A DNA stretch of 64,000 nucleotides, taken from positions 1 through 64,000 of the forward strand of contig PBMP01000061.1 of assembly GCA_002722705.1 (NCBI GenBank), in the 5' to 3' direction. The notes beneath the pieces were generated by a model. It was not told the origin of the DNA. It searched no databases and saw only the letters and a program-made list of their open reading frames with translations. Both the position numbers and the translations under genes were made by a program. The DNA is from Pseudobdellovibrionaceae bacterium (lineage in GTDB: Bacteria; Bdellovibrionota; UBA1018; UBA6935). Below are positions 26,218 to 35,476 of this stretch, piece by piece (position 1 is the first letter of the stretch; the number at the start of each line of letters is the position of its first letter).

Positions 26218-27381
26218 ATGGGAACAAAAGACTCATCGGCAAAGCCTGCCCGGAAATTAATACAGATTTATGACGTCGCCCGTGGAGGTATGGGAGTAGG
26301 GCGTGTGATTGATGAATCAGATGACTACGCTGGACGAGTCATTTTTGTGGCACATACGGCTCCAGGAGATCAGATTTGGTGTGACGTTTTTAAAATGAAA
26401 AAAAAACATGGTTTTGCGCGAGCCGTTGAATATGTTCAACGCTCAGAACAGAGGGTTGAGCCGCGCTGTTCTGCTTTTGAAAAATGTGGGGGATGTGATT
26501 GGCAACACCTTTCATTGAATGATCAGTGGAAAATCAAAAAAGAAGGTGCAATCACCGCTTTAAAAAAAGCACTTCGGTTTGCGGATATGGAAGTTGAATT
26601 TCCTCATCTTGAAGAGTTTCCTGCTTTACAGGGATACGGTTATCGAAATCGGATTCAACTTCATCGTTTTGATGATTTTTTGGGGTTCTATGAAAAAGGA
26701 ACTCAAAAAGGGGTTCGTATTGAGAACTGTGAGCTTGCACATGAAGAAATCCAGCACTGGATGAAGCATTCGATGGCTTCGACTTCTTTAAAAGGCAAAA
26801 AACTTGAATTGACTTGGACGGGGCAAGACATTTTACTTCAATGGGATTTAGCAAATTCAGAACGGAACTTTAGGCAAATCAACGACACTCAAAATAAAGC
26901 ACTTGTTTCTTGGGTTCAGTCTCATTTTTTAGAGGGATTTCATTGTTATGACCTTTACGGAGGAAGTGGAAATTTATCCCTTTCGTGGGCAAAAAAACTC
27001 CATTCAATTGACTGTGTTGACTTATCTCCTCTTGAGAAAGTAGATTCTTGGGTTGAGAATTTAGACTTTCATAGAAAGTCGGTGTCGGATTGGTTGAAGG
27101 CACAGGAAAAAAAAGAAATTCCTACTTTTGCTGTTTTAGATCCTCCTCGTTCAGGAATGTCTGATCATGCTCAATCGATTGTGGCTCATTTAAAGCGATT
27201 GGGGGTTCAGCGAGTCATTCTTGTTCATTGTGATGTGGATGCATGGTGTAAAGATATGGTGGAGTTTCAGAAACAAGGAGCAACTTGGCTGAGTTTTGCA
27301 GCTTTTGATTTTTTTCCTCAGACTCATCATCTTGAGTTAGGATCGGTGTTGACCTTTGACACTGAGCTTTCGAGTTCGTAA
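26218..27381 (+). CDS. RumA/TrmA-family RNA (uracil-5-)-methyltransferase
   Basis: A 387-residue S-adenosylmethionine-dependent methyltransferase that makes 5-methyluridine in RNA. It has an N-terminal TRAM-like part (YDVARGGMGVGRVID), an iron-sulphur cysteine set (CSAFEKCGGCDW) as in RumA/RlmD, the SAM site FHCYDLYGGSGNLSLSW, and DPPRSGMSDHA. The usual catalytic SCNP region reads ILVHCDVDAWCKD, so the cysteine is kept but the context is diverged. Target base (23S U747 or U1939 type) cannot be assigned. No strong ribosome site precedes ATG 26218. Confidence 0.82.
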   Translation: MGTKDSSAKPARKLIQIYDVARGGMGVGRVIDESDDYAGRVIFVAHTAPGDQIWCDVFKMKKKHGFARAVEYVQRSEQRVEPRCSAFEKCGGCDWQHLSLNDQWKIKKEGAITALKKALRFADMEVEFPHLEEFPALQGYGYRNRIQLHRFDDFLGFYEKGTQKGVRIENCELAHEEIQHWMKHSMASTSLKGKKLELTWTGQDILLQWDLANSERNFRQINDTQNKALVSWVQSHFLEGFHCYDLYGGSGNLSLSWAKKLHSIDCVDLSPLEKVDSWVENLDFHRKSVSDWLKAQEKKEIPTFAVLDPPRSGMSDHAQSIVAHLKRLGVQRVILVHCDVDAWCKDMVEFQKQGATWLSFAAFDFFPQTHHLELGSVLTFDTELSSS

Positions 27382-27409
27382 GCTGAAAGAAGGGAAAAAA
27401 GGGGGCGTC

Positions 27410-28180
27410 ATGAAATTTAGAGTTTTTTTTGCATTGATCTGTGGACTTTCTCTTTTTGGGTGCGCAAGTTCTAGAAAAAAAAGTGTAGATGACCTGTCTG
27501 CTCGCGAACGATCCAGTTTGTATTTAAATATCGCAAATGGTTCTTTGGTAGAGCAAGATCCTACGGGAGCATTGATGCATCTCCAAAAAGCAGAAAAAGA
27601 GGATCCAACATTTGCTCAGGTTCATCATGTTAAAGCTCTTGCTTATTATGCCAAGCATGATCTTGGTGCTGCAATTGAATCAGCTAGGAAGGCATTGTCA
27701 ATAGAACCCAAATTCTCAGCAGCGAGAACGACTTTAGCCAAGCTTCTTTTAGATCAAAAAAAATATGATGAGGCAATAGAGGTTGTATTGCCTGCAAGTA
27801 AAGATCTCTTGTATCGAAATTCTTATAAAGCAAAGACTATTTTAGGAATGGCTTATTATCATAAGAAAATTTATAAGGATTCATTAACTGCTTTTAATGC
27901 GGCGATTCTAGAAAAACCAGAGCATGCATGTGTTGCTCATTTTTTTAGAGGAACGATCCGTTTTCGTTTAAAAAAATATTTACTTGCAGAAAAGGATTTT
28001 AAAAAATCTATTCAGAACAACTGTAGTTCTTTTGCTAAAGCGCATTTTGCTCTTGGGATGACTTTAAAGAAAACAAATAAAACGAAAGAAGCCAAATTGA
28101 AATTTATTGAAATCCAGCAGCTTTTTCCAGACAGTCAATTTGCTAAAAAAGCGATGAAAGAAGTGAGTTTGTTGCCGTGA
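27410..28180 (+). CDS. TPR-repeat lipoprotein, PilF/Tgl-like
   Basis: A 256-residue lipoprotein: signal peptide with lipobox LFGC, then tandem tetratricopeptide repeats (for example GALMHLQKAEKEDPTFAQVH, AIESARKALSIEPKFSAART, and later copies). The ATG at 27410 follows GGGGG (27401-27405). TPR lipoproteins of this kind (PilF, Tgl) help assemble type IV pilus secretins, and pilF lies beside rodZ in many proteobacteria, as here. The stop overlaps the rodZ start (GTGA). The pilus role is inferred from family and position. Confidence 0.75.
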   Translation: MKFRVFFALICGLSLFGCASSRKKSVDDLSARERSSLYLNIANGSLVEQDPTGALMHLQKAEKEDPTFAQVHHVKALAYYAKHDLGAAIESARKALSIEPKFSAARTTLAKLLLDQKKYDEAIEVVLPASKDLLYRNSYKAKTILGMAYYHKKIYKDSLTAFNAAILEKPEHACVAHFFRGTIRFRLKKYLLAEKDFKKSIQNNCSSFAKAHFALGMTLKKTNKTKEAKLKFIEIQQLFPDSQFAKKAMKEVSLLP

Positions 28181-29184
28181 ATGCTCAATCATTAGGAGAA
28201 TTTTTAAGACAAGAACGTGAAAAGCGAGGAATGACTGTAGAGCAAATTTCTGCTGCTACCAAAATCAGTACAAAGATTTTGCATTCGATAGAGTCTGACC
28301 AATATGCAGAATTACCGGCACTTCCTTTCGTGAAGGGGTTTGTTCATTCTTATTGTCGATGTATTGGTTTAGATTCAGAGGTTGTTTTTAATCAGTATGA
28401 AAAATTTTTATTAGATTCAGCAAAAGAACGCCCTTCCCGAGAAGAAGGGCATAAAGGTTATGCTTTTGAAAAAAGAGATCATGAACGATCCCGCCGTTTG
28501 GTAACGATTGCGTTAGTTTCAATCATTGCATTAGGTGCTGTGGGTGGACTTGTTCGTTATGCCCTTAAAAACAGAAGAAACCGAGTCATTGAGGTTTTAA
28601 AAACAGAACCAAAAGTTAAAGAAGTGGCTTTAGAGAAACCTTCTTTAGAAGAAGAGTTAGAAGAGCCGCTTGAGGTGGATACAAAAAAAGAAAATCATCC
28701 AAAGGTTGCTGTTGCAAAGAAGAAAGAACAACGGGTCGAAGAACCGCCTCTTGCGGAAAAAAAAGAATCAGAAGAGAAAGAGAGCCAAGAAGAAGAGGAC
28801 AAAAATCCAGATCCTTTAAACAAGGGAAACGGCTTAAGACCTGGAGAGTATCAACATAAAATTGTTTTTAAAGCGCTTGCAAATACCTGGGTCCGTTACA
28901 AGGTTGATGATAAACCTCTGACTCGGTTTATGCTTCAAAAAGGTGCGATTATTGTTTTCAAAGGAAAAACTGCAATTCGATTTCAGACGTCTAATCCTAA
29001 ATCGATGATGGTGAAATATCATTCTGCTTCATATGAACCATTAGAAGAATGGAAGCAGCTCCAAACGCGAAAGGGTAATCCTACCGTATTTTTACCAAAA
29101 AGTGCAGAGGATGGAGCATTTGCTTCTTTAGACCCTCTTCCTTTAACCCCAAATCCACAGGAAGAATCAGTCTCTTCGGAATGA
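28177..29184 (+). CDS. rodZ: RodZ-like cytoskeletal membrane protein
   Basis: A 335-residue protein of RodZ layout. It has an N-terminal helix-turn-helix of the HTH_25 type (SLGEFLRQEREKRGMTVEQI, then ESDQYAELPALPFVKGF) that binds MreB in RodZ, one membrane segment (ALVSIIALGAVGGLVRYAL, about residues 110-130), and a glutamate/lysine-rich linker. The C-terminal periplasmic domain (DUF4115 type) contains FKALANTWVRYKVDDK. RodZ sets rod shape. The GTG at 28177 overlaps the preceding stop. Confidence 0.85.
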   Translation: MNAQSLGEFLRQEREKRGMTVEQISAATKISTKILHSIESDQYAELPALPFVKGFVHSYCRCIGLDSEVVFNQYEKFLLDSAKERPSREEGHKGYAFEKRDHERSRRLVTIALVSIIALGAVGGLVRYALKNRRNRVIEVLKTEPKVKEVALEKPSLEEELEEPLEVDTKKENHPKVAVAKKKEQRVEEPPLAEKKESEEKESQEEEDKNPDPLNKGNGLRPGEYQHKIVFKALANTWVRYKVDDKPLTRFMLQKGAIIVFKGKTAIRFQTSNPKSMMVKYHSASYEPLEEWKQLQTRKGNPTVFLPKSAEDGAFASLDPLPLTPNPQEESVSSE

Positions 29185-29489
29185 ATTCTTATATTCAGCA
29201 TTTGACCCTTATTCTTAATTGTTTTAAAAACACAAAAAATAAAGTCTTTTAAAAACAATTATTTACGATAAAACCCCGAGTTATCCACAGCAAAACCCCG
29301 AGTTATCCACAGTAGCTAACTGTATGTTATTATTACTTATATTTCCTTTTATCCTTGTGAATTAATGGTTTTTTGAAAAGTTATCCCCAAAAAAAGGCTT
29401 TTTTTTGTAAGTTTTTCGTCAAAATATTGAAAATCATCCTTTTTTAGTAAAGTTATCCACAGAAAATGGAACTTTTCGTCAAAATCGAG
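29185..29489. other. Cluster of DnaA boxes (candidate replication origin or DnaA-binding regulatory site)
   Basis: This non-coding 305 bp holds three exact TTATCCACA boxes at 29281-29289, 29303-29311 and 29453-29461, all on the + strand, and a near match TTATCCCCA at 29381-29389. The first two sit in a 21-bp direct repeat (29270-29290 and 29292-29312). A 13-bp repeat TTTTCGTCAAAAT recurs at 29413-29425 and 29473-29485, following the third and near-match boxes. An AT-rich inverted repeat spans 29217-29260. The region is AT-rich throughout. No dnaA, dnaN, gyrB or rpmH adjoins it. It could be oriC, a DnaA-titration site, or a DnaA-regulated promoter. Confidence 0.6.
29270..29312 (+). repeat. Two tandem copies of a 21-bp unit containing a DnaA box
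   Basis: Two identical 21-bp copies at 29270-29290 and 29292-29312, separated by one base. Each begins AAAACCCCGAG and ends with TTATCCACAG. The exact repetition implies recent duplication or selection for spacing of 22 bp between boxes. Confidence 0.85.
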
Positions 29490-30605
29490 TCACCAGGATG
29501 CTTTGCGATAAGCTATCCATCCAGGGATTCCAATCGCTAAATTTGGAATCCAAGTTCCAATCCAGGCGGGGATTATTCCTTGGTACGATGCATTAGTTAT
29601 CGGGATAACAAGGCCCCAATAAACAAAAATAACGACAAAGCTAACGACCATTGCACTGGCTCTCGCAGATCTTGCGCGTGCAGTAGCAAAACCAATTCCA
29701 ATGAGAACAAAAATCAGTGGAATTGTGGCGACAGAGATTCGATTCCAAAATTCAGTTAAATGTTCAAAATAGGGTCCACTTCCTGGTTTAAGAGTGTCAA
29801 GCTTGTCAGAAAGTTCAAAATACGTCAGGTACTTGGGTTTAAGAGCGGCCCCTCCTGATCCTTCACTAAATTTGAGGAATAGTTGGTACTGTTTGAAATC
29901 AATTTTTTGATAATTCCTATTTTTTGAATCAATTCGATGAATGTTGCCATTGTATAGTTTTAGAACCGAGGAATTCCCTAATTCGGAGTTTGAATCAACG
30001 GGAAAAATTTCTCCCTCTTTTGCAATAATGGTCAGAGGGTTTTTGGGTTCTCTATGATCATAAATGAAGACATCCTTGAGACGGTTGGTTTTTGAGTCAA
30101 CTTCTCCTGCATAGATCAGGAGGTCAAAGAAGCCACTTGTGAATGTTCCTTCGTTTATTGTACTGACGACTTTAGTATTTCCTACTTTCACGAGTAAAGC
30201 TTTAAAATTTTTTTGAGCCAGGGGAACCCAAGAGATATTCATAATTAATGAAAGAATAGAGATGACCGTACCAAAAGCAAAAACAGGAGCAGATATTCTT
30301 TTTAAGCTCATTCCTCCTGCTTTCATTGCAATGAGTTCACTATCTCCAGAAAGACGTCCAAATCCAATAAGAACACCGATGAGGAATGCAAGTGGCAGTG
30401 CAAAAGGTAGAAAGGTCATTGACATATAAAGTGTCATTTTTAAAAGAATTCCTAAGGGAACCCCTTTAACAATTAAAAGGTCGGCAAGCCTAAGGAGTTG
30501 AAACATCAAAAAAATAAAAATGAAAAAGAGAAGCCCACCAACAAAAGGTTGAAAGACTTCGAGCAGTACATAGCGATCAATGCTTTTTATTTTTTTAGTA
30601 AGCAT
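29490..30605 (-). CDS. LPS export permease, LptF/LptG family
   Basis: A 371-residue inner-membrane subunit of the ABC complex that lifts LPS from the inner membrane. It is a YjgP/YjgQ-family protein: N-terminal segment VFQPFVGGLLFFIFIFLMFQ, then ELIAMKAGGMSLKRISAPVF, a periplasmic jellyroll part, and C-terminal membrane helices (RISVATIPLIFVLIGIGFA). Six membrane helices are expected. LptF and LptG are hard to separate by eye. Its 5' end overlaps the WcaJ-like gene by 11 bp, coupling LPS export to sugar-polymer synthesis. Confidence 0.9.
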   Translation of the reverse strand: MLTKKIKSIDRYVLLEVFQPFVGGLLFFIFIFLMFQLLRLADLLIVKGVPLGILLKMTLYMSMTFLPFALPLAFLIGVLIGFGRLSGDSELIAMKAGGMSLKRISAPVFAFGTVISILSLIMNISWVPLAQKNFKALLVKVGNTKVVSTINEGTFTSGFFDLLIYAGEVDSKTNRLKDVFIYDHREPKNPLTIIAKEGEIFPVDSNSELGNSSVLKLYNGNIHRIDSKNRNYQKIDFKQYQLFLKFSEGSGGAALKPKYLTYFELSDKLDTLKPGSGPYFEHLTEFWNRISVATIPLIFVLIGIGFATARARSARASAMVVSFVVIFVYWGLVIPITNASYQGIIPAWIGTWIPNLAIGIPGWIAYRKASW

Positions 30606-31989
30606 TTTTGTTGATGAAGCCTTTCCATAAAGTCAGAAATAAGATTCTCCAGTCTAAAAGGTATGACCAGTTTCGGATATAGTAAAGATCGCACTCAATT
30701 CGTCTTTCTAGAGAGGTGTTTCCTCTCCAGCCATTGACTTGTGCCCATCCCGTAATTCCTGCTTTTACTTTGTGTCTTAGCATGTAGTGTGGAATTTCTT
30801 TTTTAAACTGTTCCACAAAAACAGGTCTTTCTGGGCGTGGTCCGACAAGTGACATTTCTCCTTTTAAGACATTCCAGAATTGAGGAAGTTCATCGAGGCT
30901 AGTTTTTCTTAAAAATTCACCCAGTTTAGTTCTTCGAGGATCGTTTTTTACAGCCCACACGGCACCCGATTGAGCTTCGGCATCGACTCTCATAGAGCGG
31001 AATTTAAGCATTCCAAAGTTTTTACCGTCGAGTCCCATTCGAATTTGTCGATAAAAAATAGGACCCGGACTAAAAATTTTGATGAGAATTCCAATTACTA
31101 AAAATAAAGGAAAGAGTATTAAGAGTGTTATTGCTGAAACAAATATATCCGTTAATCTTTTAAAAATAGTTCCCCAACCCTCAAGAGGTGAATCATTCAG
31201 ATTAACAATGGGAAAGCCCTCAAAGTCTTCTACCTCACAGCCAATGGTAACGTATTCGTGAACGTCTGGGATGAGTCTAATTTCGACAGTTTCATCCTGA
31301 ATTTGTTTTAAAATGGGTTCAAGATGTTGCTGTTCATCTTTTCTTAAGCCAATGATCAGCTGGTCAATTGAATGTTCGGACAGTATCTTTTCAAGGTCAT
31401 GAAATGAGCCTAGAATAGGGATTTCAAAATTTGTTTCCTCGGTAGTATTGGTAAGGATCCCTTTAATTCGATATCCCATTTCTGGAAACTTTTGAAATCG
31501 AGCTGCGACTGTTTTAAGGGCTGAGCCTGATCCAATCAGTAATGTGTATCTGAGGTTGCGACCTTTCTTACGAATACTTCGGAGTAAGTTTCTCAGTGTG
31601 AGTCTAAAGACGATGAGTCCAAGTCCACCCAATACCCCAAAATAGAGCATGACTCCTCGAGAATACTTATATTCACTAAAGAGATAAGTCAGTGCAATGA
31701 AGAGGAGCATTGAGATGAGGTGTGCTTTTAAAAGAAGATGGACCTCATGAGTTCGTCTCAGCATTCGAGTTGAGCGGTATGCTTTCATTGACGAGAGCGT
31801 CATTGACCACAGACCCATGACCAGAGGTAACAGAGATGCATAAGTCGAAAATGCCGGAAATCCCTTGGTGACAGGAATAATTGGAAACGAAAATCGAAAT
31901 AGATAAGAGAGCAGCCAAGCAGTACCTATGACAATGACGTCAACGAGTCGAAAAGTAGAACTGACAAAACGATGATACCTCTTTAACAT
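30595..31989 (-). CDS. WcaJ-type polyprenyl-phosphate sugar phosphotransferase
   Basis: A 464-residue initiator of surface polysaccharide synthesis: moves a sugar phosphate from a nucleotide sugar to undecaprenyl phosphate. It has N-terminal membrane helices, a CoA-binding-like middle domain (RYTLLIGSGSALKTVAARFQ), and the bacterial sugar-transferase domain with FYRQIRMGLDGKNFGMLKFR, KTSLDELPQFWNVLKGEMSL and LVGPRPERP. Exopolysaccharide or O-antigen is the likely product. The start lies 28 bp from that of pepA on the other strand. Confidence 0.9.
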   Translation of the reverse strand: MLKRYHRFVSSTFRLVDVIVIGTAWLLSYLFRFSFPIIPVTKGFPAFSTYASLLPLVMGLWSMTLSSMKAYRSTRMLRRTHEVHLLLKAHLISMLLFIALTYLFSEYKYSRGVMLYFGVLGGLGLIVFRLTLRNLLRSIRKKGRNLRYTLLIGSGSALKTVAARFQKFPEMGYRIKGILTNTTEETNFEIPILGSFHDLEKILSEHSIDQLIIGLRKDEQQHLEPILKQIQDETVEIRLIPDVHEYVTIGCEVEDFEGFPIVNLNDSPLEGWGTIFKRLTDIFVSAITLLILFPLFLVIGILIKIFSPGPIFYRQIRMGLDGKNFGMLKFRSMRVDAEAQSGAVWAVKNDPRRTKLGEFLRKTSLDELPQFWNVLKGEMSLVGPRPERPVFVEQFKKEIPHYMLRHKVKAGITGWAQVNGWRGNTSLERRIECDLYYIRNWSYLLDWRILFLTLWKGFINKNAY

Positions 31990-32017
31990 ACAGATCCTTT
32001 TATGTTACTTCAAAGGT

Positions 32018-33523
32018 ATGTCTTATCATTTGAATCTAGAAGTTTCAGTAGGAAGTCACCAAAAAAAACAATCCAGTGCGGTTTGTACGGATTTAATTCC
32101 TGTTTTTGGTTGGAAAAGGAAATCAAAGACCCAAAAAATGGGGCGTTATGAAAAGCTTTATCAAGAGCTGGTGAAGACCGGAGGGGTAGAAGAATCAGCG
32201 AGTCATAATTTGGTTCGTCTTGCTGGAAAAGATGGCGCTCGGCATGTTTATTTCACAAATATAGGAAACCTTAAAAATCCAGAAACACTCAGAGCTTTGG
32301 GAGCGAAAGTTTACCATTTTCTTCGATCGGAGAACCTGCTTCATGTGAGATTCCAACTAGGTCAGGGAGTGATTCGGTCGGTTTCAGACCTTCATTCGTT
32401 TCGAGCTTTTTTGGAGGGGATGGTCCTTGCAAGTTATCAATTTGAAAAGAAAGGCAAAACGGCTCAAAAAGTAAAACCGATTCTTTTAACGATTGAAACT
32501 CAAAAAGCTTCACAAAAACGAATGAAGCAATTTGTAGAAGACTTAGAATTTGTTCAACAAGCAGTTTCATTGACTCGAGATTGGTCAAATGCACCTGCGA
32601 ATCTAGGGACTCCTTCCTATTATGCAAAGGAAGCAGAAAAATTGGCCAAAGAGTTGGGGGTCAAAGTAAAAATATTAGGAGAGTCCGAAGCAAAAAAAGA
32701 AAAAATGAATTTATTTTTGGGTGTGGGAGCAGGTTCCCAACAAGAAGGTAAAATTGTTTATCTTGAGTATAAGCCAAAGAAAAAATCCAAAAAAATGAAA
32801 ACCATTGGGTTAGTGGGTAAGGGAGTGACTTTTGATGCAGGAGGGATTTCTTTAAAACCGTCATCTAAAATGGAAGATATGAAACATGATATGACTGGGG
32901 CTGCGACGATTATGGGTGCGTTTTATTTGGCAGCAAAAAGAAAAGTGAATAATCGAGTCATTGCTGTTATGGGGTTTACCGAGAATATGCCCTCTGGTTC
33001 AGCAATTCAGCCTAGTAACGTTTTAACAGCTCGATCCGGCCAAACCGTTGAAATTACGAATACAGATGCAGAAGGACGTTTGGTTCTTGGGGATTTATTA
33101 GACTGGATTCAAGAATTTAAACCCGATGTATTGCTAGACGCTGCTACTCTTACCGGGGCAGTTGGTGTAGCTCTAGGTAAACAATGTGCTGCAATTTTAG
33201 GGAATCAACAAAAATGGATTTCTCAGGTGATAAAATCTTCTGAATCGGTTCAAGAGCGGTTGTGGCAATTGCCTTTATATCCTGAATATTTTGAAGACAT
33301 GAAATCTGAAGTTGCTGATTTTAAAAATTCAGTGAATAACTCGTTGGGTGGAACGATTCGTGGAGCTGCTTTTTTACAACAATTTGTTAAGGCTGAAACC
33401 CCATGGGTTCATCTTGATATTGCGTTGATGTCTTGGGATGTGGCAAATTTGGCATATTGTCCAAATAAAGGAGCAAGTGGTCTTTATGTTCGATCGATTG
33501 CTCATTTGGTGGAGAATTATTAA
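32018..33523 (+). CDS. pepA: Leucyl aminopeptidase (M17, PepA)
   Basis: A 501-residue cytosolic di-metal aminopeptidase releasing N-terminal residues from peptides. The family signature NTDAEGRLVLGDLL is present, with VGKGVTFDAGGISLKPS and MKHDMTGAATI for metal ligands. Normal length (E. coli 503). The ATG at 32018 has AAAGG only about two bases upstream, so initiation may be weak or from another codon. It diverges from the WcaJ-like gene. Confidence 0.94.
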   Translation: MSYHLNLEVSVGSHQKKQSSAVCTDLIPVFGWKRKSKTQKMGRYEKLYQELVKTGGVEESASHNLVRLAGKDGARHVYFTNIGNLKNPETLRALGAKVYHFLRSENLLHVRFQLGQGVIRSVSDLHSFRAFLEGMVLASYQFEKKGKTAQKVKPILLTIETQKASQKRMKQFVEDLEFVQQAVSLTRDWSNAPANLGTPSYYAKEAEKLAKELGVKVKILGESEAKKEKMNLFLGVGAGSQQEGKIVYLEYKPKKKSKKMKTIGLVGKGVTFDAGGISLKPSSKMEDMKHDMTGAATIMGAFYLAAKRKVNNRVIAVMGFTENMPSGSAIQPSNVLTARSGQTVEITNTDAEGRLVLGDLLDWIQEFKPDVLLDAATLTGAVGVALGKQCAAILGNQQKWISQVIKSSESVQERLWQLPLYPEYFEDMKSEVADFKNSVNNSLGGTIRGAAFLQQFVKAETPWVHLDIALMSWDVANLAYCPNKGASGLYVRSIAHLVENY

Positions 33524-33643
33524 TATTTTCCCTAGTGATGAGATGAGTTTTAGGTCTGCTGAATAATACCAGATTTTTTTAATATATTTTTATTGTCGAT
33601 TGGAAGCATTGCGCCTGAGAAGACAATCGGCTAAATAAGGAAC

Positions 33644-34969
33644 ATGACTAAGCGATTTTATATTGAGGAAGCTCCCGCATTTGAGGGTCAAGAAGTTACA
33701 ATTCAGGGTTGGGTTTATAATAAACGAGCAGCTGGAAAAAAATTAAAATTTTTAATTCTTCGAGACGGTACGGGCATCATGCAGACTATTTTGTTTTTAG
33801 GAGAATGTGATCCAGACGCATTTAATAATTTCGATCAGTTAACTCAGGAGTCTGCAGTAAAAGTAACCGGAACGCTCAGAGCGGAACCACGATCTCCTGG
33901 AGGATATGAAATGGGAGTTCGTTCTTTGGAGATTGTTCATATTGCTTCAGAGTACCCGATTACAAAAAAAGAACATGGTGTTGAGTTTTTAATGGAAAAT
34001 AGACACCTTTGGATTAGAAGTCAAAAGCAATGGGCAGCTCTTCGGGTACGATCTCAAATTATTAGAGCAATTCATGATTTTTTCCATGGAGAGCATTTTG
34101 TACAATTTGATGCTCCTATTTTGACTCCAAGTTCATGTGAGGGAACTTCTAATTTATTTGCGACTCAATATTTTGATGAAAACGCCTATCTTACTCAATC
34201 AGGACAATTATATGGTGAAGTGGGAGCGATGGCTTTTGGAAAAATATATACCTTTGGTCCAACTTTTAGAGCCGAGAAGTCAAAAACAAGAAAGCATTTA
34301 ACTGAGTTTTGGATGATTGAACCTGAAGTTGCGTTCTCAGATCTTTCAATGACGATGGATCTTGGAGAAAGATTTGTGACTTTTGTGGTGAATCAAATTT
34401 TATCTCGTTGTGAAAATGAGCTCACCATTTTAGAGAGAGATACGTCTGAGTTAAAATCGATTGTTTCTCCATTTGAAAGAATTTCTTATGATGAAGCATT
34501 AAAGATCTTGGAAGAAAAAGGTTTAGCACTTCCTTGGGGAGAAGACTTTGGAGCTCCACATGAAACAGCACTCGGTGATCATTTTGGAAAACCGGTTTGG
34601 ATTCATCATTTCCCTTCGAAAATTAAAGCGTTTTATTTTAAGCAGAGTGATGAAGTCTTTGGAAGCCCGGTGACCGGGAGAGCGGGAAAGTATGCTCTTG
34701 GTTGTGATTTAATTGCTCCTTTTGGATATGGAGAAATTATTGGGGGAGGTCAAAGAGAAGAGGATGAAGCAACTCTTCAAAATGCAATTAAAGCACATGA
34801 TTTAGACCTTTCTGATTATCAGTGGTATTTAGATTTAAGGAAGTTTGGATCGGTTCCACATGCAGGTTTTGGTTTGGGATTAGAGAGAACAGTTGCTTGG
34901 ATTACCCGCGTTGAGCATGTTCGTGAAACTATTCCTTTTCCACGAATGTTACAAACGTTGAGGCCGTAG
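33644..34969 (+). CDS. asnS: Asparaginyl-tRNA synthetase
   Basis: A 441-residue class IIb synthetase charging tRNA-Asn. An N-terminal OB-type anticodon-binding part (VTIQGWVYNKRAAGKKLKFL) precedes the catalytic domain: FGKIYTFGPTFRAEKS (motif 2) and GFGLGLERTVAWI (motif 3). AAGGA (33636-33640) precedes the ATG. Its presence means this organism can make Asn-tRNA directly. It ends in TAG, 2 bp before trmL. Confidence 0.95.
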   Translation: MTKRFYIEEAPAFEGQEVTIQGWVYNKRAAGKKLKFLILRDGTGIMQTILFLGECDPDAFNNFDQLTQESAVKVTGTLRAEPRSPGGYEMGVRSLEIVHIASEYPITKKEHGVEFLMENRHLWIRSQKQWAALRVRSQIIRAIHDFFHGEHFVQFDAPILTPSSCEGTSNLFATQYFDENAYLTQSGQLYGEVGAMAFGKIYTFGPTFRAEKSKTRKHLTEFWMIEPEVAFSDLSMTMDLGERFVTFVVNQILSRCENELTILERDTSELKSIVSPFERISYDEALKILEEKGLALPWGEDFGAPHETALGDHFGKPVWIHHFPSKIKAFYFKQSDEVFGSPVTGRAGKYALGCDLIAPFGYGEIIGGGQREEDEATLQNAIKAHDLDLSDYQWYLDLRKFGSVPHAGFGLGLERTVAWITRVEHVRETIPFPRMLQTLRP

Positions 34970-34971
34970 TT

Positions 34972-35442
34972 TTGAATCAGAATCATGGTTTAAAAATCGT
35001 TTTAGTTGAACCTGAAATTCCACAAAATACCGGAACGATTGGCCGTCTTTGTTTAGCGGTAAATGCTGAACTTCATCTCGTGCACCCTTTGGGTTTTGAA
35101 ATCACTGAATCAAGACTCAAGAGAGCTGGGTTGGATTATTGGGAGCATCTTCATGTGACTCATCATGAAAGTATTGATGAGTTTCTTAAAAATAAAGATC
35201 CTTAGTTTGATTTATTTCTTCTTACAAAAAAAGCAGGTTCTACTATTTTTGAACAAAAAATAACTTCTGGATCCTATTTGCTTTTTGGAAAAGAAACAGC
35301 AGGTCTTCCAGAATGGTTAATCCATCAATATCCTACTGGAGCGACACGAATTCCGATGTTTGATGCGCGTGTTCGATCTTTAAATTTGGCGAATGCAGCA
35401 AGTGTTGTTCTTTATGAGGGAATTAGGCAGTTGAGTCTTTAA
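34972..35442 (+). pseudogene. trmL: trmL (tRNA Cm/Um34 2'-O-methyltransferase) interrupted by an in-frame amber codon
   Basis: The frame reads as a complete SPOUT methyltransferase of the TrmL/CspR group: VEPEIPQNTGTIGRLC at the start, RAGLDYWEHLHV, then LLFGKETAGLPEW and SLNLANAASVVLYEG near the end. A single TAG at 35203-35205, after NKDP, interrupts it; before and after it the frame is continuous to TAA at 35440-35442 (157 codon positions, normal family length). In E. coli TrmL the matching position is glutamine (NPQ), so a CAG-to-TAG change fits. The start is TTG 34972 with TTGAGG upstream. TAG also ends the neighbouring asnS, so it is not normally read through here. Confidence 0.85.
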
Positions 35443-35475
35443 GCCCATTGATTACTCAATAGGCTTAAAGTTTTT
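35438..35475 (+). terminator. Rho-independent terminator after trmL
   Basis: A 14-bp stem with one mismatch (35438-35451 with 35456-35469), 4-base loop, followed by GTTTTT. The trmL stop codon lies within the stem. The A-rich 5' flank is weak for termination of the opposing PAP2 gene, but the hairpin is symmetrical. Confidence 0.75.
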
Positions 35476-35476
35476 A

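Noticed and set aside
29270-29312. Tandem repeats as a small CRISPR array
   Set aside because: Only two copies with one base between them; each contains a DnaA box, so they fit a DnaA-binding site.
33524-33643. T-box or other riboswitch before asnS
   Set aside because: Only 120 bases, no recognisable T-box sequence and only a weak 6-bp hairpin.
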